A stretch of DNA of 64,000 nucleotides from Archilochus colubris (taxonomy: Eukaryota > Chordata > Aves > Apodiformes > Trochilidae), in the NCBI GenBank assembly GCA_023079485.1, contig CM041090.1, forward strand, positions 38,032,874 to 38,096,873, given 5' to 3'. Shown piece by piece: positions 51,645 to 62,726 of the stretch (within the stretch, counting starts at the first letter, position 1; every line of letters starts with the position of its first letter). The position numbers and the translations under genes are program-made. Under the pieces are notes generated by a model that was not told where the DNA came from, searched no databases, and worked only from the letters and a program-made list of their open reading frames with translations.

Positions 51645-51756
51645 TAGTGGAATCACTTTTGTAGATTAGAAATATTTCCAATTCCCATTTACTCCAATCC
51701 AAGCCTCCACCATCCACAGGCATAACGCAGTTTGTTCAACTGGTTCCAAACCAAAA

Positions 51757-51799
51757 AAGAAAAAAAAAAAAAAAAAAGGAAAAACAAGGAAAAAAAAAA
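51757..51799. repeat. A-rich (minus strand U-rich) tract
   Basis: Runs of A, broken by GG and CAAGG, extend for about 43 bp on the plus strand. In a minus-strand transcript this is a U-rich tract lying between the two most distal AATAAA hexamers, so it could act as a downstream U-rich element for the signal at 51883. It may equally be a simple homopolymer repeat. Confidence 0.8.
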
Positions 51800-51882
51800 A
51801 TACAATCTCAAAAGTTAAGTTAGAAACTAAGTTCACACATTTTCTTTGGGACCAGGAATCTGTACATAGTACAAAATATACA

Positions 51883-51888
51883 TTTATT
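51883..51888 (-). terminator. Likely distal poly(A) signal AATAAA
   Basis: The minus strand reads GTTCAATAAATGTATATTTTGTACTATG (hexamer at 51888-51883), followed by a U/GU-rich stretch. Cleavage would be expected near 51855-51873. A TGTTTACA octamer lies eight bases upstream of the hexamer, a typical position for effective sites near 3' UTR ends. Confidence 0.5.
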
Positions 51889-53289
51889 GAACGCTCTGTA
51901 AACACACAGTTTGAATTGTGTAAAACTGTAAATAGTGGGTGAACTATGTGGAGAATAATTTATTATATATTGTTATACATTCTACTTAAGGAAAATAGTT
52001 ATGCTCTTGTATATTACTCTGTTAAATTTATAAATTCCATTATGAAGCTGTGTAGTCTGCAAACATGCTTTTCAAGCTTAAATCTCTCCATTCGTTACAC
52101 ACATTTATACAGGTCATCAGTGAAAAAAGTTACACTTTCCACAAAATAGATATCAAGAGGTCATGAATTTTTCTAAGAAGACAGGCACAGCATGTCACTA
52201 CAAATGAGACTCTTTTTATGATACGATGTGGAGTCAATTCTGTGAGAAAACAGGTGAAAACTCTCTAATTCAGCATGTTTGTACGTGGCCTCAGTCACAA
52301 GACAGATGCTACAACCCAAAATCTTCACTTTTGAAAGATCTATAAAGCAGCCAGTTCCAGAAATCAAACCTCACACTCTTGCAATATCTAGCACTCCATG
52401 TCTAGGAGAATCTAGGCTTTTGTCTTGTATTAACCCTTCACTGGTTACATTCTTCTGAGTAGTGAGCTGTCTGGCATGATCTGTCAAGATGATTTGCCCA
52501 ATCACTTGCTCCAAATCCTGATTCCTGGCACCAAAGAGTTAATCTGGTTAATGAAAACAACTTAACTCTTGGTACTCAAGGTGACTGAGAATCACACCAC
52601 GAGTGTGATTAAAAAAGTTATGCTAGGAAATCCCAACCTCCAGCCTCAAACAGCTGCATCAGCCCACAGAATGCGTGGGGACGGGTACTGCAGCATCCCA
52701 CACGCTGGGGACTCTGCTGTAGAATTCCCCATTTCCAAATTAAGAGTCTGGGAATTTCAAACTGTGGCAGACTGGCCAGTCTGGCATCAGTCTAACACTT
52801 AGCAAGAATAAAAAGTTCCCCTAAAAACATCAACAAAGATCCTTATAGTAAGCCCATCAGAGGACATGGAAATAATGCTATGTAAATTCAGGATGTTTAA
52901 TCCGATATTTTAGGGTGTCGTTGCTTTAGCATCCAGTGTAACTCAATTTTGGGTTTCATTCTTTTTATTCTTCACAGCTAAAAGCACTACATTAAACAAA
53001 GCTCTTGAACTGTGCCCTTCTGCTGTTTTACAAAACGCTGACTTATGTGTCTGAAGAATTATGAAATTGTTATCTCCAGTTAATCTAACATCTTGCTTTA
53101 ACATGACCACCTTCTTCCCTTCGGCTATGAAAAGCTTTTTCAAAACCGAAACTGAATAAAGATTACATTTCTTCTTCATTCCACAAAAAGTGGAACAGTT
53201 AAGGTTCCAGCAATATGTGTGTAAATTTTATATATTGCAAGTGATGCTCTGTCAATGCCAGTAGGATGTTAAGGACAGTACATGCCTCA

Positions 53290-53330
53290 TTTGAGCAAAA
53301 AACACTGTAGTTTGAGCAAAAACACTGTGC
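53290..53330. repeat. 20-bp direct tandem duplication in the 3' UTR
   Basis: TTTGAGCAAAAAACACTGTA and TTTGAGCAAAAACACTGTGC follow each other, differing by one A in the run and by the last bases. It is a recent local duplication within the presumed 3' UTR. Confidence 0.88.
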
Positions 53331-53824
53331 TTCAGCCTGAAGTCCTACCAGTGAAACCCAGCTATTCAGTATTTCCATTGCTCAGGTTGGGATGAATTCA
53401 GTAACACGAGTGAAATTCAACCCTGAACACCTCACCCTATAAGCACTGATAGAAGTAAAAGTCCTATAATGTTTTATCATTAAAGTCTCAGTCTTCTCGG
53501 TTTTCTTCTCAAAGATATTTTTCTAAAGAGACAACAATGGAAACTCCTTCATCTCTGAAGGCTTCCTTACTCACAATATGTATTGAGCCCCCTGTCTTCT
53601 TTAGCTGTAAAAAAAACCCCAAAACAACCACAACCTCAAACTCCCACCAGCTCTTGAGAGCCATGCACTTAATGGAAGCAAAAATGAATTTCAGTTTTGG
53701 CTCAGTGTTACTGAGCAAGCTGAGAAGTGCAGCTGTAGTGCTCTTAAAGGAAAATGTTACTGTCTGACACAGCACTCACCCTTGCAAATAAATGCCTGGT
53801 TACACAGTAGTAAGGTCCATTGGC

Positions 53825-53830
53825 TTTATT
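53825..53830 (-). terminator. Candidate internal poly(A) signal AATAAA
   Basis: The minus strand reads GGGAAATAAAGCC at 53832-53824. The downstream context CAATGGACCTTACTACTGTG is only weakly GU-rich. It would give a 3' UTR of about 5.7 kb. Confidence 0.25.
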
Positions 53831-54786
53831 TCCCTTTTCTTGGGAGGAAAAAAAAAAATGTCCAATGGCATTTTCAAAAGCATTTGGGCAGGAATCAGTA
53901 CAAGTTAAGTGTAAAAATGTGGCTGGGCATAAACCAATATATATTCTAGGAATCTGTTATCCTACCTCACTTTCAGGATAGAACTGTAATATAAATTCTA
54001 TAAAAGAAATTTTGAAAGTTAAGCTTACTTTCCCAGATACTGTGGTAGAGGGGTTTTGTTGTTGTAGAGCAAGCCCCCCCCGAAACCTCCTTCCCAGGAC
54101 ACCATTATCACTCCTGTTCTCTTAGCTGGGAAGCAAAGACTTTGGAGGAGTCTACGTGCAGGGAAATCTGTTTTACTGCTACTCAAAGAGAACAACAAAT
54201 AACAACACACATAAAGCAAGTAATTAACACAGAGCCTAGGTCGCTATAGGTCAGCTCTGACACAATCAGATTAAACCTCTAGATGTTTTTTTCATAGATT
54301 AAAACAGGAGAAATAGATGTAGATTATAGAGGAAACAAGCTTGCAGTGGGGAAAAATGTAAACTCAATTTTTAGCATGCTATATATTGTTTTCTCTGACT
54401 TGAAAGCATTTGATGGTCCATAAGAAGAAAAGCTTTATGTTTTCCTACAGCTTCTTGAACTTCTGTGAACAAATGTCACAGCCCAGGTGACTGTGACCTC
54501 ATTGCACCCCAAGTAAGGCTCTGAAGAGGTTCAGAAGGTGCAGGCCTGGGTCAGCAGAAACCTTCAAACAATGCAAACACTCTACAGCAAGTCTCTGCAA
54601 TCAGCCTAGAAAGAGCTCACCAAAGGATCAGATCCCCTGATCAACATTTCATCAACAGGTCAGTCAAATATACTTGGCCTCAGATTGCTACTCCTAAATT
54701 TTGCTCCATTTTCACAAACTTACAGCAGGAATCACATCCATTTTATGCACTACTAGCATCCTAGAAATTCATGTACCAAGCCTCTT

Positions 54787-54844
54787 TTTATCACTTAAAT
54801 AGGTTAAAAAATACTTTATCACTTTAATAGGTTAAAAAAAAAAA
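54787..54844. repeat. 28-bp tandem duplication in the 3' UTR
   Basis: TTTATCACTTAAATAGGTTA with its A-run and TAC (54787-54814) is followed by a second copy (54815-54844) with one A-to-T change and a longer A-run. This is a clear local duplication. Confidence 0.9.
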
Positions 54845-56842
54845 TCTATCCAGCCAGGCAGAGATTTAACAGCCTGTACTGGTTTATAATGGCTCAGGTT
54901 ATGATCATCTCAAAGACACAGCTGCAGGAACAAGGAGCTATAGGAGTTATCAAGGAGACACAACTTTAACACCTCACCTGTCACAATATCATCTCCATTT
55001 TCTACAGAAAACTGCCAGGTACAGCTCTAAAGCTCCACACAGTTTTGCTGTGCCCAAATCTATGCAGGGTACCTCAGGTTTGTATTAAAATCCTTTATTT
55101 GCCTAATGTTGAGGGAAAGGGCATTGCTTTCCAACAGGTTAACCTGTTACAGACATGGCCAAGTTGACATAAAGAAGTTTAAATATACTGAATCATTTGT
55201 GCTTAAATGCAACTCAGGTGCAGGTAGAGATGAATGTGAACATCTCAGCATGATGAAATCCTGATTTACATTGAAGATGCAAACCATGTCATTAACCTAA
55301 TTGTGGCAGCCATGCTGTCTGTCCCACAGCACAGAGATACAGGTGCCTAGAGAAAGCAAACACAAGTTTGTCAGCATGAAACTCACACACAAGACAACAT
55401 TAAAAGCAAAGTCTCACAATTCCAGTTTTAAGAATGTTTACCAAAGCAAACTGTCTCATGTACAGAGTGAAGAAAAATTTGCAAAGGCTTCAGTACTCCC
55501 TACACAGGTCAATCATCAATCTGTGTGTAGGGTGTGGTTTCCCAACCTGTAACAGAAGGGATGGTGCAACTGTGCCTTTGCTCTCACTCCTGTCTCCCCA
55601 CTCTGTGTCTGCCCTAAATCCAGCTCTGGGATGCTGGAACATCAGCTTGCCCAGCTGACTAGTACAGATAATTTATTTTTTTCTCCTCCTAACTGCATGG
55701 CCACATAAGGGTGACTGATGGCACAAAAATGGCAGTAGGGGAAAACCTGTAGCAATAGCTTGAGTCTTGATATAAGTTGACCATGAAACCATATCCTTAG
55801 TTCATTAATTACTAAAGAGTGAAATGCAATAGGAAGTCTCTCCTATCCCATAACAGATTAATCCGATGGGATTCATATCAGGGCATCAATTGCAGCAAAA
55901 ACTTCCTCTCCCCCTTTTCTTTTTCTAATAACTTTTTAACACTTCCAATTCTTCACCTAAGCAAAATGTCTCAGGTTTTAGGCTATACAGGTGAGACCAT
56001 ACCAGCTTTGCAATAAACAATTTAATGGATGTTGAAGTCAGCTTATCGGAAGTACATCTTAAAATTATTAGCTTTAGCACCATGAAGGATCAAGGTAAGT
56101 GCTACCATTACTCATCTGCTGCTTAATATTCATCAGGCACCTTCCTAGTATGACACAACCCAGGGTTAGTGCAATTCAGCATGGTTTAAGGACAAGGAGA
56201 TGAAATTTCTCCCATAGATTCTGACTTCAACTGGAAGATTATCAAGAATGATGCCACACCTGAGGGTCTCCGTGGTGCTCTCTCCTGGCTAGGTAAAGAG
56301 AAGCCTTTGGCTTCACCACTTCCATGGGACCTGCAGATTTCTGCCCCCCCATTTTTACCAGGGACTCTACTGCTACACCAGATTTACAGAGCCTTGCAAA
56401 TCTAGGACCTTACTTGGTGTAATTGCATTTAGTTAATCCAACATCGGTTTTAAAACACGTTTTGGAAGCCTCTGTCTTGAACATATTTCAATGCTGAATT
56501 AGTGAGAATTATCTGAAACAGTTGTCTACAAAGCAATACAGGTATTCTCCCCAAATGACCAGTGAAACATTTAATCTGACTATAACAAAACTCACAGAAA
56601 CTGAAGCCAGTGAAGCTGTCAAATGTAGAAGGAAAACAGAGTTGCATGGCATACGAAGCAAAGTTATTCCTTTACAAACGTTACTTCCTTTTAAAAACAA
56701 GCAAACTGGGACCATCCTATTTGAACATGTATTTAAAAATACATCTTTTGACATCACACAATTTTCATTTTTGTCACACAGGAATCTTTTTTCCAAGAGG
56801 GAAATAAATAGCACACAATACTTAAGAACAAAACAAAAATAG

Positions 56843-56885
56843 AAAAAAAAAAAAAAAAGAAAAAGAAAAGAAAAAGAAAAGAAAC
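56843..56885. repeat. A/AG-rich simple repeat
   Basis: A long A-run is followed by alternating GAAAAA and GAAAA units (plus strand), giving about 43 bp of pure purine. In the minus-strand transcript it would be a U/CU-rich tract capable of binding polypyrimidine-tract proteins. Function is not shown. Confidence 0.88.
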
Positions 56886-57584
56886 AAAAATTGCTGCCTT
56901 GCCCCTGAGGTGCTAATGTTTTTAGCATTAAAAAAAAAAAAGTTTCTGGTGCAAGAAGGAGATGCACAAAGGTGCAAAAGTGCCTTTTTCTTTTCAGAGC
57001 AGTGAAAAGCTACAGCTTGGCTCTTTTCTAGGATGCTTTATACACTTAATTCGTATCTTTCATAATCAAAACCTGTATCTAAAATGGCAGTGTTTATGCA
57101 TACATCAGAGATTCAGTGCTCTGTGCTGAGTGTAGGTGGGGGAGAGAAAGGCCTGAAACGGGCTTTCTTCCACTACCCTCAAACCTACTTACATCACCTG
57201 CAGCAACAGCTGAATTATTTTCTTTCTAACCTTTAAGAGGCCTCGTAAGAAGAGGCTTCAAATATACCACTTGTCACTGAGGAAGTTTAAGTGATCATGG
57301 TTTGAAGTATGGCTTTTCACACCACAGTTTTGTTTCCGACTTTTAAAGTTTAAAACTCAAAGGTTCCACAGTCCAGTCCAAGGTTTTGCAGTTTCCAAAA
57401 CTAAACTTTAGCCTCTCTCTCAAGAAGGACAGAACTATTATCTGCCTTGTTCTAAATTAAGTTTAGCTTTTTGCACTAATACGCCACGTATTATTAAATA
57501 TGCTTGTTAATTAGGTGCCTGTGAAGCTATAACTTAACATTATTATAGTTTTGCACTCTACAACAAAATTAGACATTTTAAGCA

Positions 57585-57590
57585 TTTATT
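57585..57590 (-). terminator. Candidate internal poly(A) signal AATAAA
   Basis: The minus strand has TGAATAAATGCTTAAAATGT here. The downstream region is U-rich but not clearly GU-rich. It would give a 3' UTR of about 2 kb. Confidence 0.25.
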
Positions 57591-58663
57591 CATATGTAGG
57601 TAAGGAACTGGTTCTTTAAGCAAAAAATTGCTATAAATTTATAAATACAAATAGTGCTTATGTTTTTCTTCATTCATGCTTGAACAGATTACAAACTGAA
57701 TACAATGAAGTTACGTTTAAGCACCCCACATAGACAAGAGGGATCAAAGAAAAGTTTGCTGGTATATACTATACTTAGTTCCAAGACACTATAAGTTACT
57801 TTTTCACTGTTCAGTGTTCCCTAACTCTGCATTAGTTTTAAGGCTATATATACAAATATGTATATTTCAAAGTTAGGGAAAGACAAATATAGCAAAATGC
57901 ATTGTACTACATTTTCCTATCAAAAAGTAATTATACATCAAGTTTTGATTCTGTTTAACTGCAGTAAATGTTACAATCTACTTGTTTTACTGATTTTCCT
58001 TTTGGGGAATCTGCCTACTAAATGAGTAAGCTACATATTAAATACAATATTCTCAACCAAAAAGACAATACAAGGTGCACAAAACAGCAGTTTTGCAAAC
58101 ACGACTTGAAAACTTAATTTTTGTATGCTCAATGGGAGAAAGCTAAGCTTAAATCAAATTAGTTTATTATCTTATAAAATTTTAAATTAGAATTTTAAAC
58201 AACGAACAGTTAAATATTGTCAACATGCTATATCTCAAATCACAAATACTATTTAACCACTACTCTCTCATTCTAAGTAAGTGGGTCAATTAAAAACACA
58301 CACCATAAAATGTTAAAGATTGTCAGGCTTTGACAAATGTATTTTTATCAAACAGTAGGCAAATTCAAACCAATGCACATCTTCAGTGGGGAGGAAAAAA
58401 AAACCAAACACAAGAAGCCTGGAAAAACCCACACTTGTAAAAAATAGGGTAACAGATTAATCCCACACCATCCTCTAGCATATGGCTATGTCTTGGGCAA
58501 TAATCAAAATCCTTCCCATTTTAAAAATGGGCTACCAATTAATAAAAATATTCTTCCACAAGTAAAATATCATTTACAATGGCACTGACATTTTAAAAGG
58601 CAGGAAAAAAAACAAAAAGGAATTACACATTTGTGGATAAATTTCTCGTTCGTTAAATCAAGC

Positions 58664-58669
58664 TTTATT
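58664..58669 (-). terminator. Candidate proximal poly(A) signal AATAAA
   Basis: The minus strand reads ATCAATAAAGCTTGATTTAA. Use of this signal would produce a short 3' UTR of about 0.9 kb. AATAAAG is a strong hexamer context, but the downstream sequence is only weakly GU-rich. Confidence 0.3.
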
Positions 58670-59559
58670 GATAAAATGGAATTCGAAGTATTTTACTTGG
58701 AAAAGCAGCAGACCCAGCCAATCAGGATTGTAAAAATGCTGCAGACTCCTACTGTATGTAGAAAGCTGCCTGTTGGTGCTCAGTGATTAGTAGTTCCAGG
58801 TAAGGGTTAATGAAAAAAGAGGTGCAAGGAATCAAGGCATTCTAATCCCAAGATTCGTACAGGTATGAACACGATACCATTAACAGGGAATGATTTAACT
58901 CCCACTGAAGCCAAAATCAGAACTCCCTTCAAGTCAATGAGAGAGCAGGAGTGCATCCAAGAAAATGAGATACATTTGTTGAAGAATGTGCACTACTCTT
59001 CATTGTTTCTCCACTGCCAAGCAAATTCACACACCATGATTTCTGGTAAGTTGCCCACAAGTTGAGCTTCCATGTAAAACAAAATGTTATCTTTACAGTT
59101 TTGTGCACCTCTTGAGCACCTCGCTGGCTAGGCTGCTGCTCCTTGCAATCCAAAACCACAACATGAATTTAAAGGGATATATATTGTTGCATCACACAAG
59201 CCAAAACATTTCTTCTAACCTTTATAGTGATTTAAAGCAGTTCATAATTAAATATGAGCATTTTGTACAAAGACAATTGCACTTTACAAAAACAAAATCA
59301 TACAACATAAATTGCTGGAGTCTGATTTACAACATGAATTATGGTTTGAAATCACGTTTACAGAAGTCTGTTTTACAAAAAAAGAAAAAAAAGATCAGTT
59401 CCTGGGGCTAGATGTCACACTGCTGTCGTCAATCTCACCAACACATCATATTCCCTTCTTTAATTAAGCTTGAGGATGGGTGTTAAGAAGGGTCACTGAG
59501 GTTGGGCTGCACTTTCATTCAAAGGATGAAACGTGAACTCCACAGCTAGATGAGCAGTT

Positions 59560-59589
59560 TTACCACATATCGTCAGTTGAGGCAGAATC
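59560..59589 (-). CDS. Terminal coding exon, C-terminus of unidentified protein
   Basis: The coding part of the last exon encodes DSASTDDMW and then TAA at 59562-59560. The acceptor is TTCTTTTTTCTTTAAG directly before 59589, with a strong pyrimidine tract. The previous exon (61899-61956) ends in phase 0, so GAT begins a codon. The acidic/serine tail ending in tryptophan gives no enzyme motif and reads as a flexible cytosolic or nuclear C-terminus. I do not recognise the family with confidence and give no symbol. The exon continues into the 3' UTR. A second frame stays open across this exon, but it cannot be joined in phase to the upstream exon. Confidence 0.75.
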   Translation of the reverse strand, partial: DSASTDDMW

Positions 59590-61898
59590 CTTAAAGAAAA
59601 AAGAAGGAGCCCTTTAAAGTCTGGAGTGCCCATAGTTACAGCCATTTCCGGATAATCCAGACTGAAAAGGGTAAATATTTCAATCATTTTAGGAGTGTTT
59701 TCTCTCCCATTTCAGAAAGAGCAATTTAAGAAGGATCTAAAACCCACATACATGTATACTTGGATAAATCATTAGTACCAAGATACTTCAAAAAAATCTC
59801 ACAAAGTGTTTTATAATAGCCTTATCAATCCTCAAAATAATATCCTGTGAGCATTACTCAGAAGCATTTCTAAAATAGTTTCAAGACAAAATGGATACAC
59901 TAACAAGCTTAAAAGAGCAGGACATGCCTCTTGCCACCTTTTATCTTCTCAACCCTCCCTCCCTGGATCAGCAGATACTCATCCACTGATACCTTCCTGT
60001 AATTCAGATAAATTTTAACACTTATCATTTAAGGTAAGAGAACTGTAGTTTGGGCAGCTGCAGGAAATCTTAGTTTTGGATGGCAGTAAAACCACAGGGA
60101 GAAAAAAAATACATAAGAGAAAACAAGATACAGAGATGTGCCATGCTCTAAATTGTAACCATATGGCCACAGCACATGGCACTACAACCATGCATTCAAT
60201 TCCCAAGCATCCCTAAAATTTGGTCCATTTAGGTCCCCAGGTGACAGTGGACTTTGTGGAACTACCACACCCCTGAAAAATGTTTAACTGATACCTGCTA
60301 TCAGCTAAAAAAACCATCCTAGGATAAATCAAATATTTCACTGTAGTAAGTGTTTCATAATCCATTTGCCTTGTGTGTCATGTCTGTTTCCTTCCCATTT
60401 CTGTTTTATATTCAGCCTTTCTCCCCAAAAGTTGGGCACACAGGTTAACACTGTGCCTGAGAAGTGGGACCACAGCTCAGTAGAAGCAGCAGCCAAGTCA
60501 GCAGCAGACAGCAGAGCAAAATGCTTCCATACCCCAACCTCTGGTGGTTTCACTGCTGCCTTTCCCATGGGCCACGATGGGCTCTAACAACAGTGGATGC
60601 TGTGCTTCCACAGCCACACTTCATCATCATTACTAAGGCTGCAGGAGGTGGAAATGCTACTCCTGCTTAGAAGCACTGACTTACTGAGTTCTTTGAGAGA
60701 AAAGAGGCTAATTAAGTCTCTGGCAATACCATGCATGGTAATTTCTTAGCACTTAAGTTCTGCAGCCTTCATTCACAGTAGTACACAAAATTCCTTATGA
60801 ACCATAAAGAACAGTTGGCACGGAGGTGTAAGTGAAAAAAAACCCCACACACCCCAGAATCACTAAAATTACCCTGTGCAAAAGTACCACCTCCAGTTTT
60901 CTCTTCAAGACCAGAAGTAGGAAAGGAGAACAATTTTATGAAAGACCAAAATGGTTGTGTATGTTTCAAGTGCAAGGATTAAGAATAAAAGCAGTAGTGA
61001 GTAAAAACACAGGAGCTGTTTGCCAGCTATTCAGTATGCCAGTTTCTGTGTTGGAGTTGCCAACATCATCACAAAAAGAAGTTTGTGTACTGTACATTTG
61101 TGGAACAGCAACATGCTCCAGAACGTATCTTGAAGGTAAAGCATCCTCTTTCCAGCCACCATTTAGGAATTTTTATGGTAAAGATATAATGAGAGCTGCC
61201 AAACACACTCATCCCCAGCTGTAAAGCCAATGCACAATTCTTTATGTCTGGATGCATTCACTTATGTCACATCTAAGCAATTTTTTCCTGATAGGTAAAG
61301 GATTGATTTAACTACTTTAAGAAGTACAGGACTTTTGGTGACAGACCATCATAACCAGTGATCTAGCTAAAGCTAATTGTTCATATTTTAAAGTTTTGTG
61401 GGTTTTTTGTCCCCACTGACAGTGGATCCCTGTCTGTCTGATCACCGATATAAAAGATCCTGAACCGTGTTTGCTGTAAGGTGCTTTAAGAATAAAAGTT
61501 CTTACACATTCCATTTAAAAAATTAATACATCTCTAAAGCTGTTAGTTACAAACCTGTTTAACCTGAAAGTACAAACTTTCACTTCTTGCTATTTGGAGA
61601 AAAATGTCTCCAATAATAGGGGGAAAAAATATACAACTCTGCTTCATTTAGCAGAAAAAAATTAGGAAACCCAGGCAGGATTCAAATAATGACATTCCAG
61701 AGGACAAACAAATCAACCATACCCAACCTTGAGACTATGATCAGCAAAAGGTAGCAGAAAACAGTTGCAAAACACAGTTGAAAGAACACAACATGGCTAT
61801 GAGCTCTTTGGGGGAAAGGGTCTTTTAATAATTGGGTGAGGGATGAAATTTTAATTATCTGGGAGGAGGGAAGATAATGTAAGAGAAAGGATACTTAC
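59590..61898 (-). other. Last intron of the minus-strand gene
   Basis: The intron begins at the GTAAGT donor (61898-61893) and ends at the TTTAAG acceptor before 59589, a length of 2309 nt. It is AT-rich without recognisable CR1 insertions. Open frames inside it, such as 60832-61224 on the plus strand (130 codons), have no domain and are taken as chance. Confidence 0.65.
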
Positions 61899-61956
61899 AG
61901 TATCATCATTCCTGTAGGGGTTCAGCCTGTTATAAACTGCTTCAATCACACTCCGT
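61899..61956 (-). CDS. 58-nt internal coding exon of unidentified gene
   Basis: The acceptor TCTTTCCTCTGTAG precedes 61956 and the consensus donor GTAAGT follows 61899. Two of the three frames hit a stop within the first five codons. The open one reads RSVIEAVYNRLNPYRNDDT across all 19 full codons, with one leading base (A) that completes a codon from the upstream exon (phase 2). It joins in phase to the terminal exon and its stop. The tight agreement of splice sites, phase and single open frame is the evidence that this is real coding sequence. The residues suggest an amphipathic helix followed by a polar tail. The gene identity is unknown to me, and most of the gene lies beyond 64000. Confidence 0.8.
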
Positions 61957-62707
61957 CTACAGAGGAAAGAAAAAAACAAAAACAAACCAGGAGATTTTAA
62001 GGTTGTGTCCCTTTTTTCTTTTGTTTGACTTAAATTCTCCCAAGCCCAATTTTAATTTAAAACTCAAACTTCAAAAGCTTTTAATTTCACAGAACCAAGT
62101 TCACTGGAAGTTAGCCCTAACTGTAATTAAACACTGAACAGAGCTACCATACCCCTTCAAATCTTCAGGTTTAAAAAAAACAAGGTAGAATCCCACCCAG
62201 AGTTCAGCAGGAGAAGAGCACAACCTGTCATCCAGCTGAGGCTGTAATGTGGTTTGGTGCTATGCCTCTGGACCTTCAAAAAGGGTGTCAGAAAACTTGA
62301 TGGTCGTTGAGTGCCCTGGTCATTTGTGTTTCTGATAAACACTGCAGAAGTATTGGATATAATATGGCATTTGCACAGGGGAATAGTGGTTTTGGTTTTT
62401 CAGAATTGGATTCTGCTTTTAAAAAAAAAAAGCAATCACTGGCATATTTAAGATTGCTTGTAATTAACTTCCATCTCTGGGACTTTCTACTTTTCTAATA
62501 TTGATAGGAAATATGTTGATAAAATAGTAATATAAAAATTGCAAACAACAGAAACAAGAAAGATGGGGAGGATTGTTTTGTTTGGGGTTTTTTCGATTGT
62601 TTTGTGGTTTTTGGTTATTTTAACACAGGTGAAAAGGTTTAAGAAAAACTGATACTTTAAAAAAACAAAAAAAGAGAGACTGAAGGAAGAGGAAGCTTTT
62701 GTCTTAC

Positions 62708-62726
62708 CTAGTATATAACAAAACAA
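62708..62726 (-). CDS. Candidate 19-nt microexon (weak)
   Basis: The minus strand shows a strong pyrimidine tract ending CCCCCTTCAAAG before 62726, then 19 nt, then the donor GTAAGAC. It ends with AG, which with the A opening the next exon gives an arginine codon, so the join reads VLLYTR then RSVIEAV. It would need a preceding exon ending in one extra base. Both splice sites look good, but 19 nt is unusually short and the exon could be a pseudo-exon. The same frame is also open upstream of the acceptor. Confidence 0.25.

Larger units (their letters stand above)
51860..59559 (-). other. Long 3' UTR of the minus-strand gene
   Basis: The untranslated region starts right after the TAA stop at 59560-59562 and runs left through about 7.7 kb of AT-rich DNA without splice-flanked open frames and without CR1 insertions. 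The lack of repeats over this length fits a constrained transcribed region. Hexamers AATAAA on the minus strand at 58664-58669, 57585-57590, 53825-53830 and 51883-51888 suggest alternative polyadenylation. Visible motifs include a Pumilio-type TGTATATA (57847-57854) and a miR-30-seed-type TGTTTACA (51897-51904) just before the distal signal. The extent is inferred; RNA reads would fix it. Confidence 0.55.

Noticed and set aside
56509..56967. 152-codon minus-strand open frame in the 3' UTR with a Phe-rich run
   Set aside because: The Phe run is the translation of the purine-rich simple repeat. It lies downstream of a supported stop codon and has no domain.
59493..59687. Alternative frame across the terminal exon (64 codons, minus)
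   Set aside because: It crosses the splice acceptor into intron sequence and cannot be joined in phase with the 58-nt exon, whose other frames contain stops.
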